Assembly: GCA_004556875.1 (NCBI GenBank)
Contig: SFFP01000021.1
Span: forward strand, 1 to 15,623
Direction of reading: 5' to 3'
From: Ruminococcus flavefaciens
Lineage (GTDB): Bacteria > Bacillota_A > Clostridia > Oscillospirales > Ruminococcaceae
DNA: 15,623 nucleotides
The translations under genes were made by a program, and so were the position numbers. The stretch's first letter is position 1. Every line of letters starts with the position of its first letter. A model generated the notes under the pieces. The model was not told where the DNA came from and ran no database searches. It was given only the letters and a program-made list of their open reading frames with translations. Shown here piece by piece: positions 1-7,804 of the stretch.

Positions 1-22
1 CTTTTTAAGAGGTCTGCGATTT

Positions 23-475
23 TTAAAGCGTCATTTTCATAAATACATCAGCGTGTTCATTGTCGTTATAGCGTTCGATTCGTTCAAACCCCATTTTCTC
101 ATAAAGGCGCATCGCTTTATCATATTCTTCCCTTGTATCAAGCATAATTTGCTCATATCCATTTTCCTTTGCACATTCAACAGCCATTTTCGCAAGATAA
201 TGTCCCAGTTTCTGACCGTGATACTTTTTGTAAAGATAAAGCCCCTTCAGCTCGCAGTCCATATCGCTGAGCTTTTTCAGAGCAGATGTGCCGATTATCT
301 CTTCTCCGTCATACATACACCAGAAGCCAATGAAATTCTGCTCAGCATCAGCAAACGCCGAATGCCGTCCATTCGGCTCATAGGACTTGCCTGTTTCCTT
401 GAAAACAGCGTCAAAGAAGCTGTTAACCGACTCCTGCATATCTTTTGAAAACTCTCTTATCTCAATCATTTTCAT
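23..475 (-). CDS. GNAT-family N-acetyltransferase
   Basis: A 150-residue protein of the GNAT fold, which moves an acetyl group from acetyl-CoA to an amine; the substrate cannot be told. Residues 75-95 give the acetyl-CoA pyrophosphate loop (QKLGHYLA at 88-95, matching Q/R-x-x-G-x with Tyr where Gly or Ala is usual), and LYEKMGFERIE at 124-134 is the typical C-terminal strand-helix motif. I chose the ATG at 475 (MKMIEIREF) because an AAGGAGG-like ribosome site lies about 10 bases upstream; the frame stays open further upstream to 580 but that part lies inside the cupin gene. The start overlaps the cupin stop by 14 bases, so the ribosome site is inside the cupin coding sequence and translational coupling is likely. 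Last gene of the minus-strand operon. Family assignment is firm, substrate unknown. Confidence 0.88.
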   Translation of the reverse strand: MKMIEIREFSKDMQESVNSFFDAVFKETGKSYEPNGRHSAFADAEQNFIGFWCMYDGEEIIGTSALKKLSDMDCELKGLYLYKKYHGQKLGHYLAKMAVECAKENGYEQIMLDTREEYDKAMRLYEKMGFERIERYNDNEHADVFMKMTL

Positions 476-815
476 CTTTATGTATCCTCCTTCCGCCAAA
501 AGCGTGGATAGTCCTTGTGCCTGCCTTACAGCTTCCGCCCTGCACCGCGCCCTTAGGGATAAAAAGCTCGTCACCTGCATGAAGCACCGTAGCTTCGCCG
601 TTTATAGTTACAGTATACTCCCCTTCAACGCATATCATATATTCATCATAATCGTGTACGTGCTCCTTTGAGACTCTGTCAGCCTTACAGGTCCAGAAAG
701 CCATCTGACTGCCGTCATTTGCCGTATAATAGAAACCTTCTATATCGGGAGTATTCTGCTGCTCAGTCGGGACTAAGTTGTCTTTTATTTTCATAAAATC
801 AGGGAAGTTATTCAT
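462..815 (-). CDS. Small single-domain cupin protein
   Basis: 117 residues, a single cupin beta-barrel. Cupin motif 1 is seen as EHVHDYDEYM (His52, His54, Glu58) followed by Gly64, and motif 2 as GDELFIPKG (81-89) with a late His104; these are the usual metal ligands. Such small cupins include sugar isomerases, dioxygenases and simple ligand-binding proteins, and the sequence does not decide among them. The start is supported by an AGAAAGGAA ribosome site 5 bases upstream. It lies 54 bases after the galactokinase homologue and overlaps the acetyltransferase start, so it is probably co-transcribed with both. A sugar-related role is only suggested by the neighbour. Confidence 0.85.
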   Translation of the reverse strand: MNNFPDFMKIKDNLVPTEQQNTPDIEGFYYTANDGSQMAFWTCKADRVSKEHVHDYDEYMICVEGEYTVTINGEATVLHAGDELFIPKGAVQGGSCKAGTRTIHAFGGRRIHKDEND

Positions 816-869
816 ATCTGTTCCTTTCTGAAACTGTGGATATTTTTTGTAATATCACTCAGTGACCGA

Positions 870-2159
870 TTATTTTTCTTTGAATTCATAGCCGCCCACA
901 GGTCTGACAGACAGCACATAACAGCTTCCGCTTCCGAAAATACGCTCCATTTCCTTTGCGTAATCACCTGTGAGATAATTCGGTACAAACGCCTGAATAG
1001 TTCCTGCAAAGCCGCCGCCATGCACTCTTACTGCTCCTGTGCCATTGAGAAAGCGCTTACTCATCATTATAGCCAGCGGTATCTGCTGTTCCTGAGGTCT
1101 GCCGCAGGAATACAGGTTCTGCAAAAGCTCAGCCGAGGAAGTTCCCGACTCGTTTACAAGCTCGAAAAACCTCTCTGTATCTCCGTCCATAAGCGCCTTT
1201 GTTTCGCTGACAGCTCTTTCATTTTCCGCAAAGAAGTGTGCCGCCCTGAGAAGCGCCCTGTCGGTACAGGTCTTGCGAAGCTCAGGAAGTTTCGCATAGA
1301 ATTCCTCTTCGTCTGCCTCCCGAAGATAATGACAGCCCATAGCCTCGGCAACCTGTCTCATCTCCGCGGAAACCGCGCTGTATTCCTCTGAAAGATCGGC
1401 ATGACTGCCCTTTGTATCCGTAATGCACACCGAATAGCCTGCCTTTCCAAAGTCGAAATCAAGAGACTCTATCACAGGTTCGTCAGGATCGGCAAAATCA
1501 ATGGAAACAAATCCGCCTGCCGCACAGACCATCTGATCCATGAGTCCGCTTGCTTTTCCAAAATAGGCATTTTCCGCGAATTGTCCTATTTTAGCTATCT
1601 CGACGTTAGTTGCCTTTCCGCCGTTATACCCCTCGTTTATAATAGTTGCTATCATCACTTCAAACGCCGCAGACGACGACAGACCGCTTCCGCTGAGGAC
1701 CTCCGATGTGAGATAAGCATCAAAGCCGCCTATTTCAATGCCTTTTTCAGCAAATTTAGACGCTATACCGCGAATAAGCGCCGCGGATGTCCCCTTTTCC
1801 GCTTCGTTGACCTCATAAGAAGACAGCTTTATCTCATCAGCCATGTAGCCTTCCGACTTTATGCGTATAACGCCGTCATTATGAAATCTCACAATGCCGA
1901 TCATGTCAAGGCTGACAGCCGCCGCCAGTACACAGCCGTGCTGATGGTCTGTGTGATTGCCGCCCACCTCTGTTCTGCCCGATGCCGAAAACACTCTTAT
2001 ATCCACACATTCGGGGTAAAGCTTTGAAAAATTCTCAGCCGCACTGAGATAACGCGCTCTGTTTCTGAGCACAGACTTTTCGGAAGCACCGTAAAGCATT
2101 TTAAGCTGTTCATCAAATCTTCCGTCAGAAAGTCCGCTTATAAACTCGTAAATATTCAT
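870..2159 (-). CDS. galK: Galactokinase-family GHMP kinase
   Basis: 429 residues, somewhat longer than the usual 380-400 of galactokinases. Galactokinase phosphorylates galactose at C1 with ATP, first step of the Leloir pathway, in the cytoplasm. The galactokinase signature region is at 58-75 (SASGRTEVGGNHTDHQHG; Arg62, His69, Asp71). The GHMP ATP-binding motif is at 155-166 (LSGSGLSSSAAF), the catalytic Asp is Asp208 in GLMDQM, and motif 3 is RVHGGGFAGT at 378-387. Position 68 is Asn where galactokinases have the Glu of GEHTD that contacts the sugar, so galactose is likely but not certain as substrate. AAAGGAG lies just upstream of the ATG. Second gene of the minus-strand operon, 30 bases after the hydrolase gene. 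No galT or galE is in the window. The gene symbol is by family only. Confidence 0.88.
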   Translation of the reverse strand: MNIYEFISGLSDGRFDEQLKMLYGASEKSVLRNRARYLSAAENFSKLYPECVDIRVFSASGRTEVGGNHTDHQHGCVLAAAVSLDMIGIVRFHNDGVIRIKSEGYMADEIKLSSYEVNEAEKGTSAALIRGIASKFAEKGIEIGGFDAYLTSEVLSGSGLSSSAAFEVMIATIINEGYNGGKATNVEIAKIGQFAENAYFGKASGLMDQMVCAAGGFVSIDFADPDEPVIESLDFDFGKAGYSVCITDTKGSHADLSEEYSAVSAEMRQVAEAMGCHYLREADEEEFYAKLPELRKTCTDRALLRAAHFFAENERAVSETKALMDGDTERFFELVNESGTSSAELLQNLYSCGRPQEQQIPLAIMMSKRFLNGTGAVRVHGGGFAGTIQAFVPNYLTGDYAKEMERIFGSGSCYVLSVRPVGGYEFKEK

Positions 2160-2189
2160 ACCACCAGCTCCTTTAAGTGATAATTTAAG

Positions 2190-2918
2190 TTAACGGTTAC
2201 TGTCTGCAAACAAATATTTCTTTATTACAGGTCTTGCTTCCCTCATTCTGACGGGAAGTCCGTGACCGCAGGCAAGCATCTCGGGAGATATTTTAAGTAT
2301 CTTTTCGAGTGAATGTGCCATAGCATCAGGAGATGCCGCGTGAGGCGTGATATCAGGCTTCCCCCACATTGCTGTAAACGCATCGCCGCAGTACAATACT
2401 TCCCTTGACAGCACTCCCACAGAACCAAGAGTATGTCCTGCAAGCATGACCACATCAGCGTCAAATCCAAGCTCTCTGAGAATGTCTGTATTACGGCTGT
2501 TCAGCAGTATATCGGGAGTGTACGGCGTTGTGCTGAACAGCTTCATTCTGCCGCAGACATTCTGCTGTATGTTTCGAAGCTTATAGCGTCTGAGAGTCGC
2601 CTTCACAGGCTGTCTTGCAAAGTGTCCGATAAGCTCTGCGTCACGTTCACCGAGAAGTATCTCAGCACCGAGACTTTTCCGCAGTTTTTCCGCATTCGAG
2701 TCGTGATCAACATGAGCATGGGTGAGAAAAATGTACTTAATATCATAATCCGAAAGGTAATCCGTAAGAGCCTTGTACATAAAAGGGATACCAGTGTCGA
2801 TAAGCATATCACCGTGCTTTCCTCTGAGCACATAACAGGTAACGGGAGAGCCCATTATTTCCGCACAAATGTAGTGTATGCCGCAAATTTTTTTATTACG
2901 TTCTGTAGTTAATTTCAT
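2190..2918 (-). CDS. Metallo-beta-lactamase-fold hydrolase
   Basis: 242 residues, cytoplasmic (no signal peptide). The fold's metal motif HAHVDH is at 67-72 (His67, His69, Asp71, His72), with further ligands His162 in GHTLGS, Asp179 in CGDAF, and His219 in GHG. This is the full dinuclear zinc set of glyoxalase II-like and related hydrolases. The substrate cannot be read from the sequence; thioesters, phosphoesters and lactones are all used in this superfamily. A GGAGG ribosome site lies about 10 bases before the ATG. It is the first gene of the minus-strand operon and follows a candidate TATAAT box. Any link with the downstream sugar kinase is inference from operon position only. Confidence 0.87.
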   Translation of the reverse strand: MKLTTERNKKICGIHYICAEIMGSPVTCYVLRGKHGDMLIDTGIPFMYKALTDYLSDYDIKYIFLTHAHVDHDSNAEKLRKSLGAEILLGERDAELIGHFARQPVKATLRRYKLRNIQQNVCGRMKLFSTTPYTPDILLNSRNTDILRELGFDADVVMLAGHTLGSVGVLSREVLYCGDAFTAMWGKPDITPHAASPDAMAHSLEKILKISPEMLACGHGLPVRMREARPVIKKYLFADSNR

Positions 2919-2941
2919 GCGTTTATCCTCCGTTTTATTAT

Positions 2942-2970
2942 ATTATACCGCATAAATGCGCCACATTCTA
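2942..2970 (-). promoter_or_regulatory. Candidate promoter of the minus-strand operon
   Basis: Read on the minus strand, a perfect TATAAT box lies at 2947-2942, about 24 bases upstream of the hydrolase start. The hexamer 17 bases further upstream, TAGAAT, matches the -35 consensus at only three positions, so this promoter may need an activator or be weak. The 12-base palindrome CGCATAAATGCG (2949-2960) fills the spacer. Confidence 0.5.
2949..2960. promoter_or_regulatory. Palindrome in promoter spacer, possible operator
   Basis: CGCAT-AA-ATGCG is a perfect 5-bp inverted repeat placed between the putative -35 and -10 of the minus-strand operon. The placement is that of a repressor or activator site, but the repeat is short and could be chance. 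Confidence 0.3.
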
Positions 2971-3055
2971 TAACATTATGTAAATTTAAGCATATAAAAT
3001 ATATACGCCCAAAATAGTGCATTTTCACAAATGTACTTAATTTTTAATTTACCTC

Positions 3056-3084
3056 TTGACTTTTATATAAAAGCATAGTATAAT
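3056..3084 (+). promoter_or_regulatory. Sigma-A promoter of the GH130 gene
   Basis: TTGACT (3056-3061) and TATAAT (3079-3084) are separated by exactly 17 bases, a near-perfect housekeeping promoter. Transcription would start near 3091, leaving a leader of roughly 35 bases. The -10 box abuts the inverted repeat at 3084-3116. Confidence 0.85.
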
Positions 3085-3116
3085 TTAATTAAGCGATTAA
3101 CTCGTGCTTAATTAAA
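3084..3116. promoter_or_regulatory. 11-bp inverted repeat, candidate operator
   Basis: TTTAATTAAGC (3084-3094) is matched by its exact reverse complement GCTTAATTAAA (3106-3116) across an 11-base spacer. It starts at the last base of the -10 box, covers the expected transcription start and ends in the ribosome binding site. Because most of the left arm is upstream of the expected transcript start, a DNA operator is more likely than an RNA hairpin. The binding protein is unknown. Confidence 0.55.
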
Positions 3117-3126
3117 GGAGTTTATT

Positions 3127-4146
3127 ATGGCGGATATTAAAATTATTGGAGCAAGTCTGCCGCGTATCCCGTGGCAGGACAAACCCGAAAACTGTACAGC
3201 TCCCGTGTGGAGATACAGCGAAAACCCGATCATCAACAGAAACCCTCTCCCAAATGTAGCAAGGATATTCAACAGTGCCGTAATGCCTTATGGTGACGGA
3301 TATATCGGCGTTTTCCGCGGTGAACAGCGCAACGGTGTCCCTCACATTTACCTCGGCAGGAGCAATGACGCTATACACTGGGAATTCGACGAGGAGAAGA
3401 TACCTTTCACCAACGAAAGCGGCGAGCCTTTTATGCCGCCGTATGCCTATGATCCCCGTCTTGTTAAGGTGGATGATACCTACTATATCATGTGGTGTCA
3501 GGACGCTTACGGACCAACTATCGGCATCGCTAAGACGACTGATTTCAAGACCTTTACGCGCCTTGAAAATCCATTTCTCCCCTACAACCGAAATGCTGTG
3601 CTTTTCCCTCGAAAGATCAACGGCAATTTCGTAATGCTCTCTCGCCCATGCGACAACGGTCACACTGCATTCGGCGATATTTTCCTCACCGAGAGCAAAG
3701 ATATGGAGTTCTGGGGACATCACCGTCACGTAATGGGACGTTCCGACAACTGGTGGGAAAGCCTTAAAATCGGCGGCGGAGCTGCTCCTATCGAGACTGA
3801 TAAGGGCTGGCTCATGTTCTATCACGGAGTCGTAAATACCTGCAACGGTTATGTTTACAGCATAGGTGCGGCAATTCTTGATATCAACGAACCCTCAAAG
3901 GTGCTTCACCGCTGTTCAAACTACATACTCGCCCCCGAGGAATGGTACGAAGAGCGCGGATTTGTGCCTAATGTATGCTTTCCATGCGCTGCCCTCACAG
4001 ATGCAGATACAGGACGCATCGCAATATATTACGGCTGTGCAGACAGCTATGTGGGCATTGCTTTCACTACAGTTCAGGAGATCTACGACTATATCCTGAA
4101 GTACGATAAGCTTCAGCCCGAAGACGACACCATTGGCATACGCTGA
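3127..4146 (+). CDS. GH130 beta-1,4-manno-oligosaccharide phosphorylase
   Basis: 339 residues, no signal peptide, so a cytoplasmic enzyme. Glycoside hydrolase family 130 phosphorylases split beta-mannosidic links with phosphate, giving mannose 1-phosphate. The length and N-terminus fit the shorter manno-oligosaccharide type (as Ruminococcus albus RaMP2) better than the roughly 390-residue mannosylglucose phosphorylases; this is from memory of the family, not a search. Visible motifs are AYDPRL at 107-112 with the presumed catalytic Asp109, NRNAVLFP at 154-161 with a phosphate-binding Arg, SLKIGGGAAPIET at 212-224 with a phosphate-binding Lys, and YHGV at 232-235. AAAGGAG lies 6 bases before the ATG. 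The gene stands alone between its own promoter and terminator; no mannobiose epimerase, sugar transporter or mannanase is next to it. Mannosylglucose or a host N-glycan core are other possible substrates. Confidence 0.9.
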   Translation: MADIKIIGASLPRIPWQDKPENCTAPVWRYSENPIINRNPLPNVARIFNSAVMPYGDGYIGVFRGEQRNGVPHIYLGRSNDAIHWEFDEEKIPFTNESGEPFMPPYAYDPRLVKVDDTYYIMWCQDAYGPTIGIAKTTDFKTFTRLENPFLPYNRNAVLFPRKINGNFVMLSRPCDNGHTAFGDIFLTESKDMEFWGHHRHVMGRSDNWWESLKIGGGAAPIETDKGWLMFYHGVVNTCNGYVYSIGAAILDINEPSKVLHRCSNYILAPEEWYEERGFVPNVCFPCAALTDADTGRIAIYYGCADSYVGIAFTTVQEIYDYILKYDKLQPEDDTIGIR

Positions 4147-4184
4147 GAATAAAAATGCTTACATCTTAATACTCACTTTCTTGT

Positions 4185-4211
4185 AAAAGGACTGCTTTAT
4201 GCAGTCCTTTT
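4185..4211 (+). terminator. Intrinsic terminator after GH130
   Basis: AAAAGGACTGC (4185-4195) and GCAGTCCTTTT (4201-4211) form a perfect 11-bp stem with a 5-base loop. The U-run is part of the right arm and is followed by CTGCTTTT. Confidence 0.85.
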
Positions 4212-4268
4212 CTGCTTTTCACTTCGTCATTTTTACTAAGGGGTATTCCGTCAAATTGATGAAAAGTC

Positions 4269-4300
4269 TGAAATTTTGTTGTCAAAATCAACAAATTTCA
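4269..4300. repeat. AT-rich imperfect inverted repeat
   Basis: TGAAATTTTGTTG (4269-4281) pairs with CAACAAATTTCA (4289-4300), with one bulged T and a 7-base loop. It lies about 75 bases upstream of the ligase promoter inside the 316-base gap 4147-4462. That gap otherwise holds the GH130 terminator, the promoter at 4374-4402 and no convincing gene. Role unknown. Confidence 0.4.
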
Positions 4301-4373
4301 AAGTTGAAAATTGTCCGTCATGTGCTATCCTTGCGAATTTTGCTGTGTTATTCTTCATTTCCGCAAAAAATAC

Positions 4374-4402
4374 TTGCAGTTTTTTGTGAAATATGATAAA
4401 AT
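4374..4402 (+). promoter_or_regulatory. Promoter of the ligase-DUF1934-argS group
   Basis: TTGCAG (4374-4379), a 17-base spacer and TAAAAT (4397-4402), with TGA immediately before the -10 giving an extended -10 element. The predicted leader is about 55 bases and ends in AAGGAG before the ATG at 4463. Confidence 0.65.
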
Positions 4403-4462
4403 ATAGTGATACTGGAAAATGACAATAAAAAATAAAGCATACTATTATATAAGGAGAAACAT

Positions 4463-5536
4463 ATGGCAAAGATCAAGGCTGCTGTTATTTTTGGCGGCAC
4501 TGCGCGTGAGCATGACCTTTCCCTCGCATCAGCGGCAGAGGTCATTCAGAGTATACCGAGAGATAAATATGAGGTAATTTGTATCGGTATCACCCGCAAG
4601 GGCAGATGGCTCTACTTTCCGGGTGACCCTTCAGATATAGCTGACGGAACATGGGATCAGAACCCTGACTGCACATCTGCGATCATTTCCCCCGATCCGC
4701 TGCACAGAGGCATCATCACTATCGAAAACGGTGAGACCTCTGTAAAAAAGATAGACGTTGTTTTCCCGATACTTATGGGCAAACGCGGCGGTGACGGAAC
4801 TATACAGGGGCTTCTCGAACTTGCAGGTATCCCCTACGTAGGAAGCGGCGTTCTCGCTTCGGCTTCATGTATGGACAAGTCCCACACTCACATGGTCATG
4901 GACGATTACAATATAAAGACCGCTGCATGGGAACTTATCACACAGCGTGAAATAAATCATCTTGACGAAAGATGTGCTGAGATCTCTGAGAAAATGGGAT
5001 TTCCGCTGGTCGTAAAACCTGCAAACAGCGGCTGCAATGCAGGTGTAAGTTTTGCAGATAATGCAGAACAGCTTCTAAGCGCTGTTAAGCTTGCCTTTTC
5101 AAGCGACAACAAGGTAGTTATCGAGAAGTACGTTAAGGCACGCAAGCTTGAAGCTGCTGTTTACGGCTATGATTCGCCTGTATGTTCAACTATTGGCGAG
5201 ATAAGACAGTCAAGCATACCCTATGATCCCACAAACTTCAACGTGAGCACAGGCGATGACCTTGAGGTGCCCGCAGATCTGCCGAAAGAGACTGTGAAAA
5301 TGGTTCAGGACGCTGCCGTTACAGCTTTCAAGGCGCTCGGCTGCAAGGGCATGGCAAGAGCAGATTTCTTCCTTACTGATGACGGAGAACTGCTTCTCAA
5401 CAAGATAGGCACTATGCCCGGACTTCGCAAAAACAGCGTTTTTCCTAAGCTTATGGAAGACCTCGGCTTTGAACATGACGAGCTTATCGACGTTCTCATT
5501 GAGCAAGCCGTCGATAACGCAGACAGAAATTACTGA
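4463..5536 (+). CDS. D-Ala-D-Ala ligase homologue with altered metal site
   Basis: 357 residues with the ATP-grasp ligase layout of Ddl enzymes, which join two D-alanines for peptidoglycan precursors in the cytoplasm. Conserved: FGGTAREHDLSL (10-21; Glu16 contacts the first D-Ala), the glycine-rich DGTIQGLLELAGIPYVGSG stretch (111-129), VVKPA (183-187, ATP-binding Lys185), GEIRQS (245-250), ARADFF (298-303; Arg299, Asp301) and TMPG...S (317-325). Odd: the Mg2+-binding NEIN motif reads NKIG (313-316), losing both Glu and Asn ligands; the serine loop GSSVG reads SGCNAG; the Tyr/Lys omega-loop motif is not recognisable. It may be inactive, or act on another substrate, so I give no gene symbol. 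AAGGAG lies 6 bases before the ATG. First gene of a likely transcript with DUF1934 and argS. Confidence 0.82.
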   Translation: MAKIKAAVIFGGTAREHDLSLASAAEVIQSIPRDKYEVICIGITRKGRWLYFPGDPSDIADGTWDQNPDCTSAIISPDPLHRGIITIENGETSVKKIDVVFPILMGKRGGDGTIQGLLELAGIPYVGSGVLASASCMDKSHTHMVMDDYNIKTAAWELITQREINHLDERCAEISEKMGFPLVVKPANSGCNAGVSFADNAEQLLSAVKLAFSSDNKVVIEKYVKARKLEAAVYGYDSPVCSTIGEIRQSSIPYDPTNFNVSTGDDLEVPADLPKETVKMVQDAAVTAFKALGCKGMARADFFLTDDGELLLNKIGTMPGLRKNSVFPKLMEDLGFEHDELIDVLIEQAVDNADRNY

Positions 5537-5585
5537 TATCCCGGTGATATCGCCAAATATATTATGATACTATAAGGAGATTGTT

Positions 5586-6008
5586 TTGAAAAATAACGTA
5601 TTGATTTCCCTTACGAGTATCCAGTGGCAGGAAAATGAGAAAAACGAGACAGAGCTGCTCACAAAAGCCAATTTCAAAAGCGAAAACGGCTGGGACATCA
5701 TTTCCTATGAGGATACCTCTGCTACAGGCTTTGATGGTTCGGTCACCACTATTAAAGTCGATGACTGCAAAAACGCCTCAATAACCCGTGAAGGTACTGC
5801 AAATTCCGTCCTCTCTCTTGAGATCGGACGCAAACACTTCTGCCAGTACGGTACTCCATACGGAAACCTTCAGATCGGTGTTTACACTCACGCTATCGAA
5901 AACACTCTCGCCGAAAACGGAAGGCTTTATTTAAAGTATACACTTGACTTAAATTCCTCGTATCTTTCAGATAACGAGATAATCATGACTGTTCAGGCTC
6001 AGAACTGA
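5586..6008 (+). CDS. DUF1934 (YwiB-like) beta-barrel protein
   Basis: 140 residues, cytoplasmic, rich in beta-strands, resembling the calycin-like DUF1934 family typified by Bacillus subtilis YwiB. The function of that family is not established. Family-like features are the N-terminal VLISLTSIQ, the FGSxxT-like segment around GFDGSVTTIKV (48-58), the central SLEIGRKHFCQYGTPYG (77-93) and the C-terminal alternating strands LYLKYTLDLN and NEIIMTVQAQ. The start is a TTG at 5586, chosen because AAGGAG (5574-5579) sits 6 bases upstream and no ATG fits. It lies 49 bases after the ligase and 26 bases before argS. The same pairing with argS is known in Bacillus, which supports both the call and co-transcription. 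Confidence 0.85.
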   Translation: MKNNVLISLTSIQWQENEKNETELLTKANFKSENGWDIISYEDTSATGFDGSVTTIKVDDCKNASITREGTANSVLSLEIGRKHFCQYGTPYGNLQIGVYTHAIENTLAENGRLYLKYTLDLNSSYLSDNEIIMTVQAQN

Positions 6009-6034
6009 ACCTGACAAAAGAAAGGATAGATCAA

Positions 6035-7804
6035 ATGTCAGACCTTATCAACTCCGCATCTCTGCGGCTCCGTGAGATCATTATGGACGCTCTCGGAAAA
6101 CTGGTAGCAGAGGAAGCAGTTCCATCAGTTCCGCTTCCGTCATTCAACATTGAAATCCCTGCAGACAAGTCACACGGTGATTTCGCCGCAAATACCGCAA
6201 TGGTATGTGCAAAGGCTCTCAGAATGCCCCCAAGAAAGATCGCTGAGATGATCTGCGAAAAGCTCGATCTCGAAGGCACTATCTTTGAGAAGGCTGAAGT
6301 GGCAGGTCCCGGATTTCTCAACTTCTTCCTGGGCAGAAGCTGGTTCTCGGACGTTGTAAAGAACGTTCTTGCAGAGGGCGAAAACTACGGAAAGACAGAG
6401 ACAGGTGCAGGCAAGAGAGTGCTTGTTGAATTCGTTTCCGCAAATCCAACAGGTCCTATGCACATCGGCAACGCAAGAGGCGGTGCTATCGGTGACTGTC
6501 TCGCAAGTGTGCTCCAGTGGGCAGGCTACCACGCAGAGCGCGAGTTCTATGTAAACGACGCAGGCAACCAGATAGAAAAATTCGGAAAGTCACTGGAACT
6601 CAGATATTTACAGCTATGCTCAGATAAGGGTCAGCAGCTCATACACGAGTACGGAAACGATACCGAAAAGCTCTGCACTGAGATATACGCCAAGAGCGGT
6701 GAAGGCGAAGATTTCGAGATGCCTGAAGACGTTTACCTCGGTACTGACATCATCGAACACGCCGCGAATTACTACCACGACCACTCTTTTGAGCTTAAAG
6801 ACCTCAGCGGTGAAGAGCGCAGAAAGGCTCTCGTTGACTATGCTCTTCCTATTAATATAGCAGGTCTTGAGCGTGACCTTAAAAAGTACCGCATCGTTTA
6901 CGATAACTGGTTCAGAGAGAGCACTGTCCACGAAAAGAATGAGACAAAGAAGGTCGTTGACAAGCTCTTAGAAGCAGGAAAGGCTTATGAGCAGGACGGT
7001 GCTGTATGGTTCAAGGCTACAGAATACGGTCTCGACAAGGACTTCGTTCTCAAGAGAAGCAACGGTCTCTACACATATATAGTTCCCGACATCGCTTATC
7101 ACTACGACAAGCTGGTAACACGTAACTTTGACAAGGCTATCAACGTTCTCGGTGCAGACCACCACGGTTATGTACCGCGTCTGAAGGCTGCTCTTACAGC
7201 TCTCGGCGTTGACGCATCAAAGCTTGACGTAGTCCTCATGCAGATGGTAAGACTTGTCCGCAACGGCGAAACCGTAAAGCTTTCAAAGAGAAGCGGCAAG
7301 GCTATCACACTTGTTACCCTTCTCGATGAGATACCGATAGATGCAGCTCGTTTCTACTTCAATCTCCGTGAAGCAAATTCACAGTTTGAATTTGACCTCG
7401 ACCTCGCTGTTGAGAAGTCATCACAGAACCCTGTATTCTACGTTCAGTACGCTCACGCAAGAATTTGCAGTATGCTCAGAGCTCTTGCTGAGGAAGGCAT
7501 AAATGTTCCCGAAACCGCAGACCTCGACCTCCTCTCCGACCCGAGAGAGAGAGAGCTTATCCGTCATCTTGCTTCACTTCCTAAGGAGATAGACCTTGCA
7601 GCAAGATCCTACGATCCTGCCAAGATAACAAAGTACACTATCGACCTCGCTACACTTTTCCACCGTTTCTACGATGCGTGCAGCGTAAAGAATGCTGAGA
7701 CTAAGGAGCTTATGAACGCTCGTATCTTACTCTGTGTGGCTGTACGCCAGACACTCAGAAACACTCTGGAGATACTAAATATCGACAGACCTGAGAAAAT
7801 GTAA
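6035..7804 (+). CDS. argS: Arginyl-tRNA synthetase
   Basis: 589 residues, a full-length class I synthetase that charges tRNA-Arg. Seen in order: the N-terminal additional domain (about 1-100), the HIGH-type motif HIGN at 143-146 within SANPTGPMHIGNARGG, the Rossmann catalytic core with LGADHHGYVPRLKA (372-385), the KMSKS-type motif KLSKRS at 415-420, and the DALR anticodon-binding helical domain (about 468-589) ending in PEKM, close to the usual C-terminus of the family. AAAGAAAGGA lies upstream of the ATG. Codon use and motifs look normal. It is the last gene of its group; no clear hairpin terminator follows it. Confidence 0.97.
   Translation: MSDLINSASLRLREIIMDALGKLVAEEAVPSVPLPSFNIEIPADKSHGDFAANTAMVCAKALRMPPRKIAEMICEKLDLEGTIFEKAEVAGPGFLNFFLGRSWFSDVVKNVLAEGENYGKTETGAGKRVLVEFVSANPTGPMHIGNARGGAIGDCLASVLQWAGYHAEREFYVNDAGNQIEKFGKSLELRYLQLCSDKGQQLIHEYGNDTEKLCTEIYAKSGEGEDFEMPEDVYLGTDIIEHAANYYHDHSFELKDLSGEERRKALVDYALPINIAGLERDLKKYRIVYDNWFRESTVHEKNETKKVVDKLLEAGKAYEQDGAVWFKATEYGLDKDFVLKRSNGLYTYIVPDIAYHYDKLVTRNFDKAINVLGADHHGYVPRLKAALTALGVDASKLDVVLMQMVRLVRNGETVKLSKRSGKAITLVTLLDEIPIDAARFYFNLREANSQFEFDLDLAVEKSSQNPVFYVQYAHARICSMLRALAEEGINVPETADLDLLSDPRERELIRHLASLPKEIDLAARSYDPAKITKYTIDLATLFHRFYDACSVKNAETKELMNARILLCVAVRQTLRNTLEILNIDRPEKM

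Noticed and set aside
855..865. Palindrome TCACTCAGTGA between the galactokinase and cupin genes as a terminator
   Set aside because: Only 5-bp arms with a single central base, which cannot form a stable hairpin; the operon probably continues through it.
1401..2027. 208-codon open frame on the plus strand inside the galactokinase gene
   Set aside because: Antisense shadow of a clear GHMP kinase; the translation has no recognisable motif.
3112..3825. 237-codon open frame on the minus strand across the GH130 gene
   Set aside because: It mirrors the strongly recognised GH130 gene, has no family likeness and no ribosome site; it is a codon-bias shadow.
4199..4396. Short plus and minus open frames in the gap between GH130 and the ligase
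   Set aside because: They cover a terminator and a promoter, have no ribosome site and low-complexity AT-rich translations.
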